Part shown: positions 54,031-61,711 of the stretch, in pieces
How the letters are laid out: every line of letters begins with the position of its first letter
How positions within the stretch are numbered: position 1 is the stretch's first letter
From: JALSNL01 sp036479585
GTDB taxonomy: Bacteria > Bacteroidota > Ignavibacteria > Ignavibacteriales > Melioribacteraceae
NCBI GenBank assembly: GCA_965224785.1
Contig: OZ245062.1
Location: forward strand, 434,001-498,000
Direction of reading: 5' to 3'
Length of the DNA: 64,000 nt
Program-made: the position numbers and the translations under genes
The notes under the pieces: generated by a model
What the model was told of the DNA's origin: nothing
What the model saw: the letters and a program-made list of their open reading frames with translations, nothing else
The model's database searches: none

Positions 54031-54897
54031 TTATTTAACTACTCCACCTTTCATTCTTTCCATTTGTTCTTGTCTTATAAATGAAATAAATTGTTGAGAA
54101 ACTTTCCTTTTATTTCCACTAATAATTGCCCAAATGTAACCTGTAAATAATAGAAAACCACTAATAATAAAAGGTCTTTCTCTAATTCTATAGACGGATT
54201 TAAAAATTTGAAAAAATGGATGGTAGCCCATTGAGTGTGCTAGCATTCCTTCTTTAAATTTTGCTTCGTAAACGCTCCAACCTCCAGTTCCAGTAAGTCT
54301 GTTGTGGTCTAACATTAAATGATCAAACGATTTTACAGTCCAACCATTCATTCTTGCAGTTACTTCTGTAACTACATCTTCGCCGCCATTTTTAAGCGGA
54401 GTGAATTCATTTATCTGATCGAAACATTCTTTTCTAAAAAGTTGAATTCCACCTCTAACACTCATTGTACTTTTAACAACTCTAAATTTTTTACCATCAA
54501 TAATATCAAAAAATTCTCCACCAGCTAAACCAAGTTTGGAATCTTTTTCAAATTCTTTAAAAATCATTTCATAGTAATTTGGTTCAAATGTAATATCGGC
54601 ATCTAAAATTCCAATAAAATCATATTCAACATTTACTTTGGTTAAAGCAAGATTAACTGCATAAACTTTTGAAGCAAAATTTCTGTTGTCAGTTTTTTTG
54701 TTTCTTATTAAAGAAATAAAATTATGTTTGTCGGCATAAGATTGAACAATCTCATCAGTCTTATCTGTTGAGTCATCACTAACCACAATCCATAAATCTG
54801 GTTTAACTGCTTGGTTAATTACACATTTAATTGTATCCTCAATTAAAGCTTCTTCGTTACGTGCAGCTGTTATTAAAACATATCTATTACTAAACAT
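54031..54897 (-). CDS. Glycosyltransferase family 2
   Basis: A glycosyltransferase of the GT-A fold. 'VLITAARNEEALIEDTIKC' is the N-terminal nucleotide-sugar site, 'VVSDDSTDKTDE' the base-binding acidic motif and 'GILDADITFEPNYY' the metal-binding DxD. The final 80 residues are hydrophobic in part ('PFIISGFLLFTGYIWAII') and suggest membrane association. The frame begins at a TTG at 54906, but the ATG at 54897 is the better start. Its 5' end overlaps the O-antigen ligase/polymerase gene by a few bases. Confidence 0.9.
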   Translation of the reverse strand: MFSNRYVLITAARNEEALIEDTIKCVINQAVKPDLWIVVSDDSTDKTDEIVQSYADKHNFISLIRNKKTDNRNFASKVYAVNLALTKVNVEYDFIGILDADITFEPNYYEMIFKEFEKDSKLGLAGGEFFDIIDGKKFRVVKSTMSVRGGIQLFRKECFDQINEFTPLKNGGEDVVTEVTARMNGWTVKSFDHLMLDHNRLTGTGGWSVYEAKFKEGMLAHSMGYHPFFQIFKSVYRIRERPFIISGFLLFTGYIWAIISGNKRKVSQQFISFIRQEQMERMKGGVVK

Positions 54898-56260
54898 TTG
54901 GTGCAATATCCTTTGGGGTTATAAATATATTTGAATCCATTATACTTTTAGTGGGAACTTCAGTTTTGTTTTCTAGTACAAATAATTTTCCGGCAACAAC
55001 CCAAGCTATCCAAAAGAAAACATCTGTGGGACTTAGGTAACCAGTAATTGCGGACTCCACTATATTCGAAATAAGTATTGGAATCATTGTTGCAATGGCA
55101 TATATTTTATATAAAGAAAACTTTGATGTAAATGCAAATAAAATTGGTAGTCCAATTGCAATCATCCATAAAAAGAATCCAATCATTCCACCACCAACAA
55201 AAATTGAAAGAAATCCATTGTGGAGTGGTTGTTGGGAGTTAAGATTTAAGAAAGTCCCTTCTGTTTCAAATTTATTTTGATTAGCAAATATTTTACTTTC
55301 AACAGCGTAACCGTAACCAATTATTGGTTTCTCTTTTGCTAAAATAATCGCTCCTTCCCAAATAATATCTCTTTCAGAAAGTTGGAATAAACTTGTTCCG
55401 TCATCTCTTCCAAAACTAGCTAAAGATAGTTGAGTTACTACGAATCCACCAATGACAAAGATAAAGGTAAGTGCAAAAAGTTTAACCCAGCTTCTTTGAA
55501 GAACTAACCAAAATATTATTCCAACCGCAGATGCAAGCAATGAAGTTCTTGAGCCAGATAATACATGTAATAAAAAATTTATTCCCAAAGTAACATATAC
55601 TAAGTACTTTGCATTTCCTTTCGTTGCATATAGCTTCCACAAAATTATTGGGTATGCAATCATACTAAATCCACCTAACTCGTTAGGATGACTCCAAAGC
55701 CCGATAAGTCTAGAAGAAGTGTTCCACCACCAAGCTCTTGATGGCCAAACAAAAAGTGCTATAAGATTTACGACTAGTAAAAATACAATAACATTAAAAA
55801 GTGTATTCATCAAAATCTTAAAATTTTCTTCACTATCTAACCAAGAGCTTAATCCCAGCAAAAAGAAAAAGAGAGCAATAAATAAAGAGGTTCTAATAAA
55901 AGTTGTTGATGAATCAATAGAATAAAAAGTTGATGCAAAAGAAAATAGTAAAAATAGGAATAGAACTATTAAGTGAATAGAAATTTTTCCTTTGTGTTCT
56001 GGTATTCTTTTAATGTAAGTTATTAGCCCTAACAATCCAACAAAAAGTAACATTACTCCACGAATATAACCACCAGGACCAGTTGCAATTACATCACTAA
56101 TCCATTCAGCAGCATTAGCATAAAATGCAGAGGCAACCCACGATGACAAAGTAAAAAGAACTATTAACAATTCAAATTTTTTCCAAGAAAAGTAGAATGC
56201 TAAAACTCCTAACACTATTGCAATTATAGATCCAAAAACTATGTAAGGTTCGTAAGCCAT
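54890..56260 (-). CDS. O-antigen ligase/polymerase family membrane protein
   Basis: A 456-residue inner-membrane protein with about ten to twelve transmembrane helices and the Wzy_C/WaaL-type periplasmic loop, where 'GSRTSLLASAVGIIFWL' and 'GYGYAVESKIFANQNKFETEG' are the conserved loop regions. It would polymerise repeat units or ligate the polymer to a lipid acceptor. It lies between the flippase and the GT2 gene on the same strand, 6 bases after the flippase. Ligase versus polymerase cannot be decided from sequence. Confidence 0.82.
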   Translation of the reverse strand: MAYEPYIVFGSIIAIVLGVLAFYFSWKKFELLIVLFTLSSWVASAFYANAAEWISDVIATGPGGYIRGVMLLFVGLLGLITYIKRIPEHKGKISIHLIVLFLFLLFSFASTFYSIDSSTTFIRTSLFIALFFFLLGLSSWLDSEENFKILMNTLFNVIVFLLVVNLIALFVWPSRAWWWNTSSRLIGLWSHPNELGGFSMIAYPIILWKLYATKGNAKYLVYVTLGINFLLHVLSGSRTSLLASAVGIIFWLVLQRSWVKLFALTFIFVIGGFVVTQLSLASFGRDDGTSLFQLSERDIIWEGAIILAKEKPIIGYGYAVESKIFANQNKFETEGTFLNLNSQQPLHNGFLSIFVGGGMIGFFLWMIAIGLPILFAFTSKFSLYKIYAIATMIPILISNIVESAITGYLSPTDVFFWIAWVVAGKLFVLENKTEVPTKSIMDSNIFITPKDIAPNV

Positions 56261-56266
56261 TTAATT

Positions 56267-57727
56267 TTAAAAGGGTATTTTATTTTTAACATTGTTAAAT
56301 ATATCAACGAAATTATTTTTTTCTTCCATTGTAAAGAAATTACTTTTGTAAAGAAAAAATAATACTAAAATTGGTACTACTAACGAAACAGAATAATAAA
56401 TGTAGTTGCTCTTAAAGCTTAAAATATAAACCATAATAAATAGGAAAATTCCTATTATGGAAATAATAAATAATCTTTTGTATTCAAGTTTTACAGGATA
56501 TTCTTTGTACCCAAAGTAGAACAAAGCAATAGCCGAACCAACTATGTAAAAATTAATTGCAAATATTAAACCATAAACACCAAACTTACTTGTAAGAAAG
56601 TATGAGAGAACTAAACTAATTATTGTTGAAACAAAAACAATTAGTCCTGTACTTTTAGTTTTATTATTCATGTGTATTAGCGATTGACCAACATAGTTAA
56701 GGAGCATAAATCCTATAGCTGGTAGCATCAAAAAAATAAAGTAGTAAGATTCGGAATATTGGGAATCACCAATTATATCAATCAAGTCTTTAAATACAAA
56801 TATTATACTGTAACTTAGAAACACATATATAAGAGTTACGTACGTTACTATTTTTGCTATTCTCTCACTAAGGTTACCTTCCTCTTGGTTACTAAAAATA
56901 TAAGGTTCATAAGCCATTTGAAATGGACCGATTAAAACCATTAAACTAATAGTTGCAATTTTGTATGCTAATCCAAATGCTCCAACCTCTTCTAGAGTTC
57001 TGAAATGACCAAGAAAATAAACTCCGGATGTATTAATTATTAAATCGCCAGACATTGCAAATATAAGAGGGAAGCCAAACTTTAATAATTTTGTAAAAGT
57101 TTTAGGATTAAAATTTATTCCATGTTTATATACAATATATAAAAGTACAACAAGCCACATAACTGCAAAAGTAAATGCTTGTGCATATAAAACACCAATT
57201 ATTCCCAAATCTAAAACAGAGAGTGCAATTGTTATTGAAGAAATTAAAATTACTGCAGTTCCAAAACTGACGTACATAAATTTCAAACCTTCATTTCTTG
57301 CTCTAAAGTAAGAGAGTACTGTAAGGCTTAGTGTTTGCAATACACCAACAAGAACCGTAAAGAAAATTACGTTTGGAATTACATCTGTATCAAAAAGTGT
57401 TGCTATTGTAGAGTCGGGGATTAAAACTGCTAGAAATAAAAAAAGTATTCCAGTAAGTATATTTATTGCAAATGAACTGTTAAGTAATTCACTAATGTTA
57501 TTTTCTTTCTCATAATCAGAAAAGAAACGCATTAAAGCAGTTCTCATTCCTACATCATTAAAAGTAATAATAATTTGAATTGTAAATAATAAAGTATGAA
57601 GTAACCCAAATTCACCTTTAGTTAAATATTGGGTGTATAGTGGAATAAGTAAAAAGGAAGTAAACCGCAAAGCGATTGTTCCAATTGAATATATTGCGGC
57701 ATTTTGCCCAAATGATTTAAGACTCAT
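56267..57727 (-). CDS. Polysaccharide flippase (Wzx-like)
   Basis: A 486-residue MATE/MOP-superfamily transporter with about 12 to 14 transmembrane helices. The N terminus 'FGQNAAIYSIGTIALRFTSF' and the following 'LIPLYTQYLTKGEFG' motif are those of the polysaccharide-transport (Wzx) branch. It would flip lipid-linked repeat units across the inner membrane. First of the minus-strand block ending with the FemAB gene. A 186-base gap separates it from the next cluster gene upstream. Confidence 0.92.
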   Translation of the reverse strand: MSLKSFGQNAAIYSIGTIALRFTSFLLIPLYTQYLTKGEFGLLHTLLFTIQIIITFNDVGMRTALMRFFSDYEKENNISELLNSSFAINILTGILFLFLAVLIPDSTIATLFDTDVIPNVIFFTVLVGVLQTLSLTVLSYFRARNEGLKFMYVSFGTAVILISSITIALSVLDLGIIGVLYAQAFTFAVMWLVVLLYIVYKHGINFNPKTFTKLLKFGFPLIFAMSGDLIINTSGVYFLGHFRTLEEVGAFGLAYKIATISLMVLIGPFQMAYEPYIFSNQEEGNLSERIAKIVTYVTLIYVFLSYSIIFVFKDLIDIIGDSQYSESYYFIFLMLPAIGFMLLNYVGQSLIHMNNKTKSTGLIVFVSTIISLVLSYFLTSKFGVYGLIFAINFYIVGSAIALFYFGYKEYPVKLEYKRLFIISIIGIFLFIMVYILSFKSNYIYYSVSLVVPILVLFFLYKSNFFTMEEKNNFVDIFNNVKNKIPF

Positions 57728-57913
57728 TATTCTAAAGTTATCTTGTTTTTATTGTTAGCACTTTTAGAAAAAATAAAATAGTAGTTTGTAAAAACTTATA
57801 ACACATAATTACCTCAGCTTAGTGATGTGAATCAGTAATGTAGAAATAATTGTAATTAAAACTATTTCATAAAAAAGAATTTATAAAGTTGACATTTTTT
57901 TTCTGAAGTACTG

Positions 57914-59107
57914 TTACTTAAGGTTATATATTTTTAAATCATTGGAGTTTTTGTTAATCTCTTTTTTTTGAGTGTTATCATTTCCTACCCTTCCGGCAAA
58001 TGCATATAAAATCCATCCAAGGTGATAAGACCAGCATTCATAGAGAACAGCAAGATTGCTATAATCATCTTTTATATCTATTCCAGCTAAAGATAATAAA
58101 GCCTTAGTTTTTCTTTTATTATCTGGTGGAGAAATTTTTCTCCATACAGCATTGTTTTCTCTGTCAATCATACTTACATTTAATTCATTATTGTCTTCCA
58201 TCCAATCCAAGCCTTTATAAATATACTTCTCAAAATTTATTCCAGAGGCTTTTTGAATTGCAAAAAAAGTAAAAGGTGCCATTGCATCTTGATGTACAGA
58301 ATAAACCGGAAATTTACTAACAACTTTTCCTGTTTCAGCATTGTAATGCCACATCCATTGTCCATCTTCTCCTTGATGATTACACATAGTTTGTGCGCAT
58401 TCTTTTGCAATGATCAAAGCTTCTTCGTTATGCTCTTGTTGACTAAATAATGAGAACGCATAAATAGGATAAACTTGATCTGCAAAACTTCCTATTTTAC
58501 CTCTAACTTTTCCATTTAGAGATTTTTTAGCTTCGTGTCTAAATACTCCAACTCCGCCATAATTTTTACGAATTGTATTGTAAACTTCAGTTGGTAAATC
58601 TCCAATTGTTTTCTTAAAGTTTTTATCAAAAGTTGAAGCAAGTAACAAACCGGTTAGCAACCAAGAAAGCTCCATTGTAAAACCTAATTTTGCATCATTG
58701 AAATTTCCAAATATATTATTGAAGTTTACCTTTGATAGCATTGTATTTATTTCTTCTGGTGAAATCAATGATGTTGCCCAAAGTAACAAACCAATTTCTC
58801 CAACGCCATCATACTTATCAACTTTACCTAAATGGAATTTTATAATTTCCTTTAAGTTTAATGAAGATTTTAGATTATGATTTTCTGCTTTATGTAATCC
58901 TAATAAATTTATTAAAGTATAACGTAAGTTTTCGCCTTCTATAATAACTTTGTCATTTACTTTTTTCTTCTTCATTGCAAATTCATATTTCTCAGGAAGA
59001 TACATGTCTTCCAAACCTCTAACAGATAATTCAAGAAGATCGCTTAATAAATTATTATAAGTTGTGTTGTTGGTCTGATTGAATTTTGAGTTCACTATTA
59101 AGTTCAT
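57914..59107 (-). CDS. Unknown protein, alpha/alpha-barrel-like
   Basis: A 397-residue protein with no family I can name. Its later half contains 'HEAKKSLNGKVRGKIGSFAD', 'VYPIYAFSLFS' and 'GEDGQWMWHYN', a pattern reminiscent of alpha/alpha-toroid enzymes (glycoside hydrolase or isoprenoid-cyclase-like folds). No signal peptide or transmembrane helix is evident. Its first 53 bases overlap the end of the DUF354 gene in another frame, and the ATG at 59107 is clear. It lies within the polysaccharide cluster and probably works on the polymer or its precursors. Confidence 0.7.
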   Translation of the reverse strand: MNLIVNSKFNQTNNTTYNNLLSDLLELSVRGLEDMYLPEKYEFAMKKKKVNDKVIIEGENLRYTLINLLGLHKAENHNLKSSLNLKEIIKFHLGKVDKYDGVGEIGLLLWATSLISPEEINTMLSKVNFNNIFGNFNDAKLGFTMELSWLLTGLLLASTFDKNFKKTIGDLPTEVYNTIRKNYGGVGVFRHEAKKSLNGKVRGKIGSFADQVYPIYAFSLFSQQEHNEEALIIAKECAQTMCNHQGEDGQWMWHYNAETGKVVSKFPVYSVHQDAMAPFTFFAIQKASGINFEKYIYKGLDWMEDNNELNVSMIDRENNAVWRKISPPDNKRKTKALLSLAGIDIKDDYSNLAVLYECWSYHLGWILYAFAGRVGNDNTQKKEINKNSNDLKIYNLK

Positions 59108-60200
59108 TTAGATTTTCTTTTTTTGTTAAAGTAACTTGTTCTATTAAACTTTCTAAGTCGTTTACAATAGATTGCAAACCAAGAGAATTTAAGTTTTCTA
59201 ATTTACTTGGTCTATTCCATTTTTTTAATTTTACTTTATCAGCAACTTCATCAGCTGAATTTAGAAGTATTAACTTTCCAGATTCTGCTAAGTATTTATC
59301 AACATCACCAATTTTTCCTTTAAAAATACTATAAACCGGAACACCAAGAGCTGTAGCTTCTCTGTTCATAGTACCACCACCACTTATAACTAAATCAGAA
59401 TACCACATAACATTTAAGGCATCAACAACTTCATTTGGAATTGATAATTTACCGGAATCAAAATGATATTTATATTGAGCTTTAATCATTTCTTTTTGTC
59501 TATCATCTCGCGGTAAAATAATTGTTCTCACATTATCAGGCGTAGTTAAATGTTCAATTACTCTAAAGAAAAGTTTATCACTTTCATGATTATGATAATG
59601 TGCTTCATGAGCCGGTGGACGAAGAACAACATTTATGTTTTCGTCTCTAATATTCATTTCAGTTTTAATGGAATCATCTGGCTTAAATGTTGGAACATAA
59701 ATATCTTCTTTAATTCCAGGATATGTTTTTAGAATAGATTCAAACTTAGATAGTTTACTTGTTGAAATAACTTTTGGTAAAAACATTAATCTCAATTTTA
59801 CAAATGGAATAGTTTGAACATATTCGTAATCAAGAAACATTACAACTGGAATTCGTAGTAAATGTGCCACAACCATTTGCGAACGCGAACCATGTGAAAT
59901 TGCAATGGTTGGTTTCTTTTTCCAAGCATAAGGTATAAGTTGCAATGAACGATATACCAAGCCAGCAATTTTACGAAATTTATTTTTCCCGTGATGTTTA
60001 CCGATTGGAGTATAGTCCAAATTATACAAATCTGCTAAAGAAACTGTTTGAGAATAATTTCTAGCAGAAACACATGTTGTATAACCTCTTTCATGTAGTT
60101 TCTCAATTATAGGAGCAAAGAAAGGAATGTGTGGAGAATTATCCATATCAATCCAAATTTTCTTGCTACTATTTTCGTTATTTGAGTATCTGTTTTTCAT
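59055..60200 (-). CDS. DUF354-family glycosyltransferase-like protein
   Basis: A 381-residue protein with the GT-B-type fold of DUF354. The opening is 'IWIDMDNSPHIPFFAPIIEK', followed by 'PTIAISHGSRSQMVVAHL' and, in the C-terminal half, 'SDLVISGGGTMNREATALG', which resembles the nucleotide-sugar site of UDP-GlcNAc-type GT-B enzymes. The exact reaction of DUF354 proteins is not known; some are found in archaeal and bacterial surface-polysaccharide loci. The end overlaps the next gene by 53 bases. Confidence 0.85.
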   Translation of the reverse strand: MKNRYSNNENSSKKIWIDMDNSPHIPFFAPIIEKLHERGYTTCVSARNYSQTVSLADLYNLDYTPIGKHHGKNKFRKIAGLVYRSLQLIPYAWKKKPTIAISHGSRSQMVVAHLLRIPVVMFLDYEYVQTIPFVKLRLMFLPKVISTSKLSKFESILKTYPGIKEDIYVPTFKPDDSIKTEMNIRDENINVVLRPPAHEAHYHNHESDKLFFRVIEHLTTPDNVRTIILPRDDRQKEMIKAQYKYHFDSGKLSIPNEVVDALNVMWYSDLVISGGGTMNREATALGVPVYSIFKGKIGDVDKYLAESGKLILLNSADEVADKVKLKKWNRPSKLENLNSLGLQSIVNDLESLIEQVTLTKKENLNELNSELKIQSDQQHNL

Positions 60201-60266
60201 AGTTATTTCTTATTATTAATTCATTCACAAATTAAATAAAAACAATTTAAAATATTTCGATTTAAA

Positions 60267-61682
60267 TCACTTTTCCCAATTATATAATAATACTGAATCG
60301 TTTTCATATAGTTTTGAAATGATTCCGTTTTTGATTTCTTTCTTTGGGTCATAAAGATTAATTCCCATTCCAGGAATTTTTAGTTTTGCTAAAAAAGTTC
60401 TTAGTAAAGGTTTCTTTTGTTCAGCAATAACTAAATTATTTTTATTAGTTTTTAAAATATCATCATTTGTCGGAGATGCATTATCAATATAATTTTTGTT
60501 CAAAGTTTCAATAGTACAATTGTTTTTGCCTATCATTACGCCAATACTTGTATCCCAAGAACCTATTATGCAGTTTTCTTGATATCCATTGCCCTTTAAC
60601 CAATTACCTGCTTCTACTCTTGAAGCACCAATGGTGGCATTTGGAAGTATCCATAATAAATTCGCCAACACAATTAAACCAACTGAGGCGGAAATAAAAG
60701 AAACTCTTCTAAAATTTATTTGCGATAAATATAAACCAAGTGGAAAAGCTAAAGCCCAAAATATTGGAAGTTGAAAACTACCCAACTCAATAAAAAATGT
60801 TGATCCAAGAAACAATAATAGAAGTTGCGGAATTGTTGCTAAAACTAAAAATAGTATTTTCTTGTTTTCATTTTTTAGGCTTTGTTGAACACCTTTGAAT
60901 AAATAAAAAATGAAAAAATTAAAATTTAAGACCAAGAAAATAACTAACATTCCACTTCTATATATAATTCCACGTCCATCTTGTTCTGTAGCTAAGGGAC
61001 TAAAGAGGTCCAGTAAATTAGCACCGATTATACTGTAAATCCCTATGTATAAAAATAGCGAAATACTTCCAATAATTGTTGCATTTCTAAATGTTTTTTT
61101 AGAAAATGGTTTTAGCAGCAAAAGTCCAAAAGATAATGCAGACAATGGCGAAACAAGATTTGCAAATAAAAATGCTAAAGCAGATAAAATTATTTTATCT
61201 TTAATAAAGGCATAAACAAAAAGTAGAATAAACATTAATTGCATTGCATAAACTTCGCCAATAATACTTTGCTCCCATATACTTGGAATTAACCCAACAA
61301 CTACAGCAATTGCAATAGCTTTATATTTCTCAATATTTAAACTTTTCCAAATTAAAAAAGTAAGTGCTACAATTAATGCTCCACTTATTGCAGAAACTAA
61401 ACCGGCAGGCCAAATTGTATTGAACAGGCTAGCAGGAACTATTTGATATATTAACCACAAAACAAGTGTATGTCCTAAATGATAATTTGGTAAAGCACTT
61501 CCTTCAAGTAGAGTTCCCGAATTTAAAAAAGCATAATCCAAAATTGGTTTATCATCCATAGCCCTAATTGCAAATATAATTATATCCGATTTTGATGTGT
61601 GAAACGGAATCTGCACAGTATAGAAAACCATAAAGACTGCAAAGAGTGCAAAGAATATTTTTTTATTTTCAGTTAGAATCAT
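60267..61682 (-). CDS. GT-C-type membrane glycosyltransferase-like protein
   Basis: A 471-residue multi-spanning protein resembling DUF2723/ArnT-type glycosyltransferases. After a first helix the loop carries 'SDIIIFAIRAMDDKP', 'SALPNYHLGHTLVLW', and a later 'EQSIIGEVYAMQ' segment of the sort found in GT-C enzymes; about ten further helices follow. The last 100 residues are a soluble domain. Such enzymes move sugars from polyprenyl-phosphate to acceptors in the periplasm. It follows the Wzz/Wzc-like gene by 29 bases on the same strand. Confidence 0.75.
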   Translation of the reverse strand: MILTENKKIFFALFAVFMVFYTVQIPFHTSKSDIIIFAIRAMDDKPILDYAFLNSGTLLEGSALPNYHLGHTLVLWLIYQIVPASLFNTIWPAGLVSAISGALIVALTFLIWKSLNIEKYKAIAIAVVVGLIPSIWEQSIIGEVYAMQLMFILLFVYAFIKDKIILSALAFLFANLVSPLSALSFGLLLLKPFSKKTFRNATIIGSISLFLYIGIYSIIGANLLDLFSPLATEQDGRGIIYRSGMLVIFLVLNFNFFIFYLFKGVQQSLKNENKKILFLVLATIPQLLLLFLGSTFFIELGSFQLPIFWALAFPLGLYLSQINFRRVSFISASVGLIVLANLLWILPNATIGASRVEAGNWLKGNGYQENCIIGSWDTSIGVMIGKNNCTIETLNKNYIDNASPTNDDILKTNKNNLVIAEQKKPLLRTFLAKLKIPGMGINLYDPKKEIKNGIISKLYENDSVLLYNWEK

Positions 61683-61711
61683 TAGAGTTTTATAATTAGT
61701 TTAGTTATCAC

